The position numbers were made by a program, and so were the translations under genes. DNA of 42,067 nucleotides from Candidatus Limivivens merdigallinarum (GTDB lineage: Bacteria > Bacillota > Clostridia > Lachnospirales > Lachnospiraceae), in NCBI GenBank assembly GCA_018713105.1, contig DVFT01000012.1, forward strand, positions 1 through 42,067, given 5' to 3'. Positions within the stretch are counted from its first letter, which is position 1; each line of letters begins with the position of its first letter. A model generated the notes under the pieces. The model was given only the letters and a program-made list of their open reading frames with translations. It searched no databases and was not told where the DNA came from. This document shows positions 1 through 7,316 of the stretch, in pieces.

Positions 1-31
1 TATTATACCCCATTTATAAAATAGATTCAAC

Positions 32-93
32 AAAATGGATTCTATTCCATTTTAATTAAATTTTGCTTTGCAGATGGATTCTATTCCATTTTT
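32..93. repeat. Two direct copies of a small palindrome
   Basis: Copy 1 (32-53) is a perfect inverted repeat, AAAATGGA / TCCATTTT around TTCTAT. Copy 2 (74-93) repeats ATGGATTCTATTCCATTTT 39 bases further on. The core GGATTCTATT recurs a third time at 151-160, next to the stop codon of the glycosidase gene. The stretch before 170 holds no gene. Function is unknown; it could be a protein-binding site or decayed terminator material. Confidence 0.6.
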
Positions 94-96
94 AAA

Positions 97-139
97 GGAA
101 GCCGATGCTCCCCAGTATACTCTGGAGGATCGGCTCCCT
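97..139 (-). terminator. Probable terminator of the GH106-like gene
   Basis: Outer arms AGCCGAT (100-106) and ATCGGCT (129-135) enclose an inner CTCC/GGAG pairing. The hairpin lies about 30 bases past the stop codon of the minus-strand glycosidase. The T-tract is short on either strand, so it may be weak or bidirectional. Confidence 0.55.
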
Positions 140-169
140 TTTGTATGTTAGGATTCTATTTCTATTGTC

Positions 170-2806
170 TTACTCAGCATCCGAAATGGTAATCACCGTA
201 TTCCCGGTCATTCCGTAATCTGCTGCCGGCGTCTCTTCTGTGATCCAGAAGATTCCTTCATAGCTGCGAGCCACATTGCAGAGGCTGCTGGTCACGCGGA
301 CGCTGATGGTATTCTCCCCTGCCTGTACCAGGTCGGTCAGGTCTACTTCGCAGGCATCCATATTCACCACTGCCTTCTGGTCATTGACCGTGATCATGGC
401 TGTTCCCAGGTTGAAGCTGTCCGCCTCGAACATCACTTTCTTGCCTTCGCTGCTCCAGTCATCCGGAAGGGTGAAGGTGGTCGTGTAAGTTCCCACACCG
501 GATACGAATTCTCCAAGAGCCTCGATGTCCTTCCAGGGTACCAGGGTTTCCAGGGTACCCACTTCAATGTCCTCATGGTTGGTGGTATAGGTCACTTCCG
601 TGGTGGTCACTCCGGTCTCCTCATTGGTCTCAGTGCGCTCTACCTTGTCGCCCGGCGTGTAGGAATCCACCGTCAGGCTCCATCCGGTCAAGGCTACCGT
701 ATCCTGGCTTTCGCCAGCTGCGGCTGCTTCCTCGCCTGCTGCTTCCGTCTCGGCTGCTGTCGTCTCCTCGGTCGCTGCCTCCGTCTCAGCTGCTGCCGTC
801 TCCTCAGTCGCTACTTCTGTCTCGGCTGATTCCGTCTCAGTTACCGTCGTCTCCTCAATCACAGCTTCCGTTGCTTCTTCATCTGCTGCTGTCTCCTCAA
901 CTACGGCTTCCGTCTCGGCTTCTGCTGCTTCCTGACCTGCGGATTCCCCATTGGGATCCAGCACGTAAACTGCCACATCGCCAGGAGCCAATTCCAGGGA
1001 AATGGTGGTTCTTCCGTCTGCGCTCACTGCGTCGGATACCTTCGTCACATTGCCGCTCCAGGTATCCAGCTCGTAGGTTTCATAGGTTCCTTCCACTGCG
1101 ACGTTGCCAACGAAATCGTCGGTATCTTCATACATGTAGTTGTATACATACAGATAAGTAGCGTCTTCTGCTTTCCTCATGTTGGTGAGGATCTTAGCGT
1201 TGGGCTCTTCATACTCCACTCTCGGGGTAACACCCAGTTCCATCAAAGTCTCGTAAGCGTCTGCTGTGGATTCGATGGTCCTTACGTTCTCGCATGCTTT
1301 GATCTCTGCTACTACTTCTGCCAGGGCTTCGTCGTTTCCGTCGTTGCTGCCTGTGGTGGAGCCTGCCACGGTGTTGATCTTCAGCACGCTGTCGTTGTTG
1401 ACATCCTCTTCCACGTTGTTGACGAACACGATGGGAAGTCCGTTCTTTGCTCCCTCAAGAAGGGCTTTCGCGGATTCCAGGGGCAGCTCATCCTGCATGA
1501 CGATCACTGCCTTATAGGCAACGCCGTCGGAATTGATCATACCGTCGCTCATATCCACCGCGTCATCCGTCAGGATATACGGTGAGAAATATTCATAGGT
1601 ATAGCCTGCGTTCTGCAGTTCCATATCCTGCCAGTAATAAGCCTTGTTCTGATGCAGGCGGTTGTTGTAAACACCGCTGCTGGATACGCTGGTCAGCAAG
1701 TTGTTGAGATAGTAATCTGTCCGAAGCATAGCGATATCCACCTGGGGTTCTCCCTGCTCCAGCACCTTCTGGATCCGGCTCAAGTGGGTGTTGACATCCA
1801 CGCTGTCGATGGCGCTTGGCTGACGCTTATTGAAGCGTTCCGCGATCAGGTTGGTCATTCCTTCGTATCCCGGCCATGCTGTGGATTCTTCCGGGCCATA
1901 CTCGCTGGAATATCCATGTGTCACGGTCTTCTGGATCCCGGATGCGTACTGGGTGTACATGATCTGCCTGTAGTAACCGGAGTTCCACAGATAATTGGTC
2001 ATAATAGAAGCGCCCGTCTCCGAGGAGAGCCGCTTGTCAAAAATATGGGCTGCGCCGGAGAAGTTCCGGTAGCTGTCGATCTCTGCGGCAAATTCAAAGG
2101 ACTCGGTTTCCAGGTAATCTATGGACGGAACGGTCTGGGTCATCTCAAAGGTCTTGCCGTAGGAGGGTTCCGCGCGGAGCTTCATATTCTTGCTGTGGAG
2201 CCAGTCGGCCAGGATATCAAGGCAGTTTTCCTGGTAAAGCTCTGTCTCTGTCTGGAAGAAATCGCTCCTGAGGGAATCGATGTCGATGGCGTCCGTATCC
2301 GTATTGTCAAACACATAGGTCAGGTGCTCGCCCATGCCTTCGAGGGTATCCGGCGTCTCGCGGATCAGAAGCGGCAGGTATTTTTCCAGGGAATATCCCC
2401 TGCGGCTTTCGAACTGCTCCAACATGTCCGCACACCAAAGCTGCTTCGTGGAATCCGGACCTGTGGTCATAAGCTCCAGGGAATCCATGTAAAGGCTGCA
2501 CTCGTCGATCTGGTCGATGATCTCCTGCATGTCCTCTGTAAGGACGCTCTCGTTCCAGTAATCGATCATGGCATTGGCGCCTGCGGAATCGAAATAGTTG
2601 ATGGTATAGTTTTTGCCAGTGTGGGAAGCTGCATAGGACTCAGAGGTTCCGTACTGATAGAACGCGAACAGGATGTAATCCCCGTCGTCTTCCGCTGTAA
2701 AATCAATGCTCCAGGTTCCGTCTCCGTTGTCTGTAATGTTCTCGTCGGGAACAACCGCAAGGCTGTCGGTATTGATCTTGGTCTTGACCAGATCCTCCTG
2801 AATCAC
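170..2806 (-). CDS. GH106-like alpha-L-rhamnosidase, 5'-truncated
   Basis: Large 878-aa glycoside hydrolase resembling GH106 alpha-L-rhamnosidases, which remove rhamnose from plant or cell-wall glycans. The middle part has the family's layout: an 'LRAEPSYGKTFEM' strand, then 'DYLETESFEFAAEIDSYRNFSGAAH', then 'WPGYEGMTNLIAERFNKRQP'. A Glu/Thr/Ala-rich linker of about 70 residues follows, then a C-terminal jelly-roll domain like the GH2 sugar-binding domain ('GVGTYTTTFTLP'). Family members usually exceed 1000 aa and are secreted. This one has no signal peptide and begins in mid-domain at a GTG, the only available start. The frame stays open upstream to about 2944 without a better start. It is divergent from the equally truncated regulator at 2911, so the real 5' end is probably deleted. 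Family call moderate; truncation fairly sure. Confidence 0.65.
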   Translation of the reverse strand: MIQEDLVKTKINTDSLAVVPDENITDNGDGTWSIDFTAEDDGDYILFAFYQYGTSESYAASHTGKNYTINYFDSAGANAMIDYWNESVLTEDMQEIIDQIDECSLYMDSLELMTTGPDSTKQLWCADMLEQFESRRGYSLEKYLPLLIRETPDTLEGMGEHLTYVFDNTDTDAIDIDSLRSDFFQTETELYQENCLDILADWLHSKNMKLRAEPSYGKTFEMTQTVPSIDYLETESFEFAAEIDSYRNFSGAAHIFDKRLSSETGASIMTNYLWNSGYYRQIMYTQYASGIQKTVTHGYSSEYGPEESTAWPGYEGMTNLIAERFNKRQPSAIDSVDVNTHLSRIQKVLEQGEPQVDIAMLRTDYYLNNLLTSVSSSGVYNNRLHQNKAYYWQDMELQNAGYTYEYFSPYILTDDAVDMSDGMINSDGVAYKAVIVMQDELPLESAKALLEGAKNGLPIVFVNNVEEDVNNDSVLKINTVAGSTTGSNDGNDEALAEVVAEIKACENVRTIESTADAYETLMELGVTPRVEYEEPNAKILTNMRKAEDATYLYVYNYMYEDTDDFVGNVAVEGTYETYELDTWSGNVTKVSDAVSADGRTTISLELAPGDVAVYVLDPNGESAGQEAAEAETEAVVEETAADEEATEAVIEETTVTETESAETEVATEETAAAETEAATEETTAAETEAAGEEAAAAGESQDTVALTGWSLTVDSYTPGDKVERTETNEETGVTTTEVTYTTNHEDIEVGTLETLVPWKDIEALGEFVSGVGTYTTTFTLPDDWSSEGKKVMFEADSFNLGTAMITVNDQKAVVNMDACEVDLTDLVQAGENTISVRVTSSLCNVARSYEGIFWITEETPAADYGMTGNTVITISDAE

Positions 2807-2910
2807 CGGAGCGCTTTCCTCGGCGCCTTCCCTACGGCTCTTCCTCCACCGCTGTCTCCAAGACGTTCCGGCAGCTAAAAGACCATGCCCAGGCTCTGCT
2901 GCAAAATACG

Positions 2911-3675
2911 GTGGTTGCTTCCTTCCTGCCTGGCAGGATGCCGCTTAGCGAAGGCCGCAGGCAGTATTTCCAGCTCCAAAGAGCCTTGCATTTCCAGAGC
3001 TGTTTCCCCGGCTGTGCCGTTTCGGATCTTTCAGAACTCTCTAAAAGGCCGTTTACACCGGTAAGGCAGCTTTTCCCCTACCATCTCCTTTCGGATTCCC
3101 TGGAAAGGCCGGATACTTTCCTGAAGGCTTTGTCCTCCTATCTCCATCAGGTCTTCGAAGCCCGGGACGCCGACAGCCTGTTTCTCCTTTATCACAACCT
3201 GCTTCTCCAGATGGGGGAATTGTCCGGCCATATGCTCTCCCTTCCCCGGGCGAAGTATTTTGAAAAGGAACCGGATCTGGTCAGGTTTCTTGAGGAAACC
3301 TATGGTTCCTTAAGGGAACTGCATAACCGGGATCAAAACTCTGGCTATTCCGCGCCGGTGGCAAAAGCTATCGACTATATGAAGGAGCATTTCTCCGACA
3401 GCTCCCTCACCGTGGAACAAATTGCCGGGGAAGTTTTCTTAAGCGCCAGCCGCTTAAGCGTCCTCTTCCGCCAGGAAACGCAGCAGACGGTGAACGATTA
3501 CCTGACAGACCTTCGGATCTCCCATGCCGTCTACCTGCTTTCCAACAGCAGCCTCAAGATCTATGAGATCGCGGAAAAATCCGGCTATAAGTCTTCCCAA
3601 TATTTCAGCCAGGTTTTCCAGCAGAAAACCGGCCGTAAGCCCCTCCATTTCCGCCAGAAAAAACCATCTGTATAG
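2911..3675 (+). CDS. AraC-type DNA-binding C-terminus of a YesN-like response regulator (5'-truncated)
   Basis: 254 aa. The last ~100 residues form an AraC/XylS double helix-turn-helix: 'AKAIDYMKEHFSDSSLTVEQIAGEVFLS', then 'RISHAVYLLSNSSLKIYEIAEKSGYKSSQYFSQVFQQKTGRKP'. The ~150 residues before it look like the middle region of YesN-type regulators. YesN proteins are usually ~500 aa with an N-terminal receiver domain, which is absent here. The start is a GTG with no good ribosome site, and the frame is open back to 2788 inside the glycosidase junction. It ends 10 bases before a YesM-type kinase, as in yesMN pairs, so it was probably that kinase's partner controlling the divergent glycosidase. 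Without a receiver it cannot be phospho-controlled. A truncated membrane AraC regulator is the alternative. Confidence 0.7.
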   Translation: MVASFLPGRMPLSEGRRQYFQLQRALHFQSCFPGCAVSDLSELSKRPFTPVRQLFPYHLLSDSLERPDTFLKALSSYLHQVFEARDADSLFLLYHNLLLQMGELSGHMLSLPRAKYFEKEPDLVRFLEETYGSLRELHNRDQNSGYSAPVAKAIDYMKEHFSDSSLTVEQIAGEVFLSASRLSVLFRQETQQTVNDYLTDLRISHAVYLLSNSSLKIYEIAEKSGYKSSQYFSQVFQQKTGRKPLHFRQKKPSV

Positions 3676-3685
3676 GAGAAACGCC

Positions 3686-5428
3686 ATGTTCCGTACACAT
3701 TCCAAGATCACCAGGAAGCTGATCCGCCGCTTTGCATTTGTATATACGGTCATTTTCCTGATGCTTTCCCTCATGATTCTCACAGTCAGCGCAATCCTGA
3801 TGCTTAGGAATGCCCACCAGGCCGCTTCCTCAAGCGTAACCCTGGCTTCTGATACCCTATACGCTTTTGAACGGGGCATCCAGGAAAAAACTTATTTCCT
3901 GACTTCCCTGGATAGCCTGGAGGCTCTCCTGAAATCCTACCGGCAATCTCCCAGCGAAATGACGCGCCAGCAGATCAACCTGGCGCTCAGCAATTTCCAG
4001 ACCTCTGATTCCAACCTCCATTTTGTCATGCTGGAGGATGGGGACGGGAACCTGTTCCATTCCATCAATTATGCTGATACGGGGATCGATGAATTTATCC
4101 GGGGGCAGGAGGCCTATCAGGAGCTGAAGGAGCAAAACGCTTCCTATTTTTCTCCTATCCTCACAGAAGGCTTCGATGGATACCAGTTCCCCTATTGCTG
4201 TTACCTGACCCGCCAGCCGATCATGGGAAACTCTTTTTTGATCTCCCTCTGCTACGATGCCCAGTCCATCCTCCAGAACCTAAGCTCCGAAGGCAGACGG
4301 TTAAGCAGCCTTTCCATCTACAACGGATGGCAGGAATGTTTCTATCATTCTTCTGGCGATGCATCCGAGGAATCCTTCCCTGGATTTCTCCTTTCCAATA
4401 CGGATCTTTCTTACGGTTTCCTGGATTTGGAAGGATACCACTATGTCGCCATGGATTTTTATTCTTCCTCCTACCTGGTTGGGACCATTGCGCTTTCCAG
4501 TCTGCTCTCGGACTTTTTCTTCCTTGTGCTCTGCCTGCTCGCCGTCTATTTCATACCGCTGGCTTTCGCGCTGCTTGCTGTCATCCCGGTCAGCGACCGC
4601 ATGCTATCTCCCATAGGGAACCTCACCGGAAAAGTGCGAAAGTTCTCCCTTGGCGCTCCGCCTGTGGAGATCGTGTCCACAGGAGATGAGATCGAAGAGC
4701 TCAGCCGTTCCTTCCGCCGCATGACTATGAATATCAATGCGCAGGCCGATCAGATCTCCCAGTCGGAGCGTGAGAAAGCCGTCACCTACTATAAGCTCCT
4801 CACGACCCAGCTGGATCCGCATTTTATCTACAATACCATGAATATCATCAACATTCTTGCCCGTAATCAGGCCTACGAAGATATTGTACGGGTCAATACC
4901 GCCCTCACCCGTGTCCTCCGGGAACGGCTGAATACGCAGAATACAACGTTTGAGCGGGTATCCAGGGAGATTGAGACCCTGAAACAGTACCAGGTCATCA
5001 TGGACTACCGGTACCACAACCAGGTAAGCATGGAATACGATGTGGATCCTTCCATCCTGGAAAACCGCATCCCCAAAAATATCCTGCAGCCGCTGGTGGA
5101 AAATTCCTACTATCACGGGCTTACCAGGGAAGACGGGGTGATCCAGGGGAGCATCAGCATCCTCATCTATCCGTTAAACGATGAGCTGGTCATCGAAATC
5201 AGCGACGACGGCGTAGGTTTCGACCCCGGCAAGCTCAAAAAAATCCGGCAGAACCTCTCAGTCCTTTCCGGGCATCCTGATGAGGAAGCCCATATCGGGA
5301 TTGAGAATATCTGCCGGAGGATCCGCTATCTCTATGAAGAAAATTTCTCCATTGACATCCAAAGCGAACCTGGATACGGCGCAACGGTTATCCTTTCCCT
5401 TCCGTTGGTTCCGCCGGAAGCTTCCTGA
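3686..5428 (+). CDS. YesM-type sensor histidine kinase
   Basis: 580 aa. The start is the ATG preceded by AGGAGA; longer versions run into the upstream gene. Order: TM helix near residues 10-35; an extracellular region of ~240 aa, probably Cache-like; a second TM near 275-305; HAMP; a His_kinase domain with H379 in 'TQLDPHFIYNTMNIINILA'; then a HATPase with 'LQPLVENSYYHGL', 'ISDDGVGFDPG' and 'HIGIENICRRI'. This layout is typical of kinases sensing sugars, often through a binding protein, and driving a YesN partner that induces carbohydrate genes. It follows the truncated regulator by 10 bases and converges with a binding-protein gene (stops 12 bases apart). The kinase itself looks intact. Confidence 0.9.
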   Translation: MFRTHSKITRKLIRRFAFVYTVIFLMLSLMILTVSAILMLRNAHQAASSSVTLASDTLYAFERGIQEKTYFLTSLDSLEALLKSYRQSPSEMTRQQINLALSNFQTSDSNLHFVMLEDGDGNLFHSINYADTGIDEFIRGQEAYQELKEQNASYFSPILTEGFDGYQFPYCCYLTRQPIMGNSFLISLCYDAQSILQNLSSEGRRLSSLSIYNGWQECFYHSSGDASEESFPGFLLSNTDLSYGFLDLEGYHYVAMDFYSSSYLVGTIALSSLLSDFFFLVLCLLAVYFIPLAFALLAVIPVSDRMLSPIGNLTGKVRKFSLGAPPVEIVSTGDEIEELSRSFRRMTMNINAQADQISQSEREKAVTYYKLLTTQLDPHFIYNTMNIINILARNQAYEDIVRVNTALTRVLRERLNTQNTTFERVSREIETLKQYQVIMDYRYHNQVSMEYDVDPSILENRIPKNILQPLVENSYYHGLTREDGVIQGSISILIYPLNDELVIEISDDGVGFDPGKLKKIRQNLSVLSGHPDEEAHIGIENICRRIRYLYEENFSIDIQSEPGYGATVILSLPLVPPEAS

Positions 5429-5440
5429 TACCGTACGCCC

Positions 5441-6565
5441 TTATAAATTTTCATCAATAAGATCCTGGAAAACCGCCGCATCCAGCGTTGGGTTGTTCCA
5501 TTTGAGCAGGAGGCGTTCCACCTCTTCTTCCGTAAAATACAGATGGTCCGGGTTTTCCGTGGCGTCCGATATCTCTTCCGCCAAAGCGGCGGAATCTACC
5601 AGGATCCCCGGTACCCGGTAGCTTTCCGCATGTTCCGACAACGGATAGCCTTTCAGCTGGTTGACCATGGCCACCGCCATGTAATACGCATCGATGGAAA
5701 ACTGCGGAACCCCATAGGCTGCTTTCAAAATCCCGCTCTCAAAGTCCTCTGTCAGGCTCTGGGAAAAATCAATGGTCGCAAGCCCCACGCCCTCCCCGCC
5801 CCGCGTTTCCCGGATCGTATCGAGAATGATCTTTGCTCCGTTCCGCACAGTGCTTCCCACCAGATAGATGCAGTCTACCTCTGGGTAGGCTTCCAAAATG
5901 CTCTCTGTCATCGACGCCACGTCCTCCTCGGACCGAAAATCCCGTCCCTCGGCCACGATCTCCGCATCAGGATATTCCTCCAGCGCGCGGTTGATCCCTT
6001 CCTCCCTGGCCATACAGGTGGTGTCCCATTTTGCCTCGGAAAGGAGGGCGATCTTCCGGTAGCCCTTCTCCAGGATCGTTTCCGCCAGCGCATAAGCATT
6101 CTCCTCTTCATCCTCATATACGTTTCCAATATAATACGGTGAGTTTTCGCAGATCAATCTGATATTGTCGTTTGCAATGCTCCGGAAATAGATCCCCCAG
6201 TAAACTTGCGCTTCCCCGCACATCCTGCAGATGACTGACAACACCTGATCGTTGGGCGGGCAGAGCAGAATCCCGTCCACCCCCTGTTCGATTGCGTCCT
6301 GCACAAAATAAATGATGGAATCCGCCGTGCTGCCCCGTTCCTCGCTTTCATTCCATAGGATCTCCACAGAAGCGATTTCTTCCAGAATCCCCATATTTTT
6401 CTTCAGGTCAGGAAAGACCTCTCCGGATGCGTTGATGGCAATGCGTAGCGTTTTTTCCTCAGCCTTTGCTTTCACGGCAAAAAACAGGAATACCGCCATC
6501 AAAAAGACGGCGGCCTGTATGGCCGTTCTATATTTCCTATGGCTTTTGCAAATCCTCTGATCCAT
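5441..6565 (-). CDS. Secreted substrate-binding protein, type 1 periplasmic-binding fold
   Basis: 374 aa from the ATG of 'MDQRICKSHRK', chosen because GGAGAG sits 5 bases upstream; a longer form (to 6586) would use TTG. A basic N-terminus and hydrophobic stretch ending 'AKAEE' form a signal peptide or anchor with no lipobox cysteine. The body has the LacI/ribose-binding fold: 'DAIEQGVDGILLCPPND', 'AETILEKGYRKIALLSEAKWDTTCMAREEGINRAL', 'GLATIDFSQSLTEDFESGILKAAYGVP'. Such proteins bind sugars or autoinducers for an ABC transporter or a sensor kinase. No transporter genes are adjacent, but the YesM-type kinase converges with it, so a sensory role is the most economical reading (inference). Confidence 0.75.
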   Translation of the reverse strand: MDQRICKSHRKYRTAIQAAVFLMAVFLFFAVKAKAEEKTLRIAINASGEVFPDLKKNMGILEEIASVEILWNESEERGSTADSIIYFVQDAIEQGVDGILLCPPNDQVLSVICRMCGEAQVYWGIYFRSIANDNIRLICENSPYYIGNVYEDEEENAYALAETILEKGYRKIALLSEAKWDTTCMAREEGINRALEEYPDAEIVAEGRDFRSEEDVASMTESILEAYPEVDCIYLVGSTVRNGAKIILDTIRETRGGEGVGLATIDFSQSLTEDFESGILKAAYGVPQFSIDAYYMAVAMVNQLKGYPLSEHAESYRVPGILVDSAALAEEISDATENPDHLYFTEEEVERLLLKWNNPTLDAAVFQDLIDENL

Positions 6566-6654
6566 TTTTCTCTCCATCCGAACCAATGTTTATCCCTTTA
6601 TACCGCAACATAACCTGAGAAGAGTATACCACACGCCGCAAAAGAAAAACAGTA

Positions 6655-6683
6655 TTGTTTTTCCCCTGTAAACCTTCTATAAT
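6655..6683 (+). promoter_or_regulatory. Promoter of the tetR gene
   Basis: TTGTTT (6655-6660), a 17-base spacer and a perfect TATAAT (6678-6683), 33 bases before the tetR start codon. Confidence 0.75.
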
Positions 6684-6694
6684 CCATATAGAAG
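6674..6694. promoter_or_regulatory. Palindromic operator over the tetR -10 box
   Basis: Perfect 8-base arms CTTCTATA / TATAGAAG separated by ATCCA. The palindrome covers the -10 box and start region of the tetR promoter, which is the usual geometry for TetR autorepression. Confidence 0.7.
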
Positions 6695-6716
6695 ACATTT
6701 TCACAGGAGGACTCCT

Positions 6717-7316
6717 ATGATCTACAAGTGTACCATCCGCACCAAACAGAAACTGATCAACGCCGTAATCGCCCTCGCCTTTGAGAAAGGCTACGACAAC
6801 GTGACCGTCCGGGATATCTGCAAGCGGGCAGGCGTGTCCAACGGCGCCTTTTATCATCATTACGCCACCAAGGATGCCTTAAGCCGGGAGGCTTATCTGA
6901 GCCTGGACTTTTTGGTGACGGATGAACTTTTAGAAAAGCTTGAGGGGATGGAGCCTCTGGATGCGCTTCAGTATATCCTGGAGCTGCAGGTGCGATATGT
7001 GGAATCCCTGGGCTGCGTGATGTGTGATTATTACAAGATCCTTCTCTCAGGGGAAAATATTTCCCTCTTTGCGCCTGAACGCCCTTATTATCAGGCTGTT
7101 TTGGCACAAATAAAACGCTGCCTCAAAAAGCAGCGTTTTAAACCCTCTTATGATGCAGAGTTCCTTACAGACTGGATCCTCCGCTTTGTCAGGGGATGTA
7201 TCGTTGACTGGTGCATCCGCGGTACCTCCACTCCCCTTCTTCATGGATACCGCGAAAATTTCTCACTTCTGATATCAGGTCTGGCTGCTCAATCCCCATT
7301 TCAGGGTGAATGCTGA
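6717..7316 (+). CDS. TetR/AcrR family transcriptional regulator
   Basis: 199 aa with a strong AGGAGG site (6705-6710). Residues ~8-55 are the TetR helix-turn-helix: 'KLINAVIALAFEKGYDNVTVRDICKRAGVSNGAFYHHYATKDAL'. The rest is the helical ligand-binding and dimerisation domain; the ligand cannot be read from sequence. It is a single-gene unit with its own promoter and a 21-base palindrome over the -10 box, so autoregulation is likely. Its 3' end overlaps the convergent phoR gene by 42 bases, and a terminator-like hairpin lies inside it at 7111-7140. No adjacent efflux or enzyme gene reveals its target. Confidence 0.9.
   Translation: MIYKCTIRTKQKLINAVIALAFEKGYDNVTVRDICKRAGVSNGAFYHHYATKDALSREAYLSLDFLVTDELLEKLEGMEPLDALQYILELQVRYVESLGCVMCDYYKILLSGENISLFAPERPYYQAVLAQIKRCLKKQRFKPSYDAEFLTDWILRFVRGCIVDWCIRGTSTPLLHGYRENFSLLISGLAAQSPFQGEC
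7111..7140 (-). terminator. Terminator-like hairpin inside tetR, probably ending the pst-pho operon
   Basis: Perfect 11-base arms TAAAACGCTGC / GCAGCGTTTTA with an 8-base A/T loop. Read on the minus strand it sits 135 bases past the phoR stop and ends in TTTTATTTG. No other hairpin is seen downstream of phoR. Confidence 0.6.

Noticed and set aside
1652-2878. Long open frame (408 codons) on + over the GH106-like gene
   Set aside because: Antisense to a clear glycoside hydrolase; no ribosome site, no recognisable domain, and composition typical of a mirror frame.
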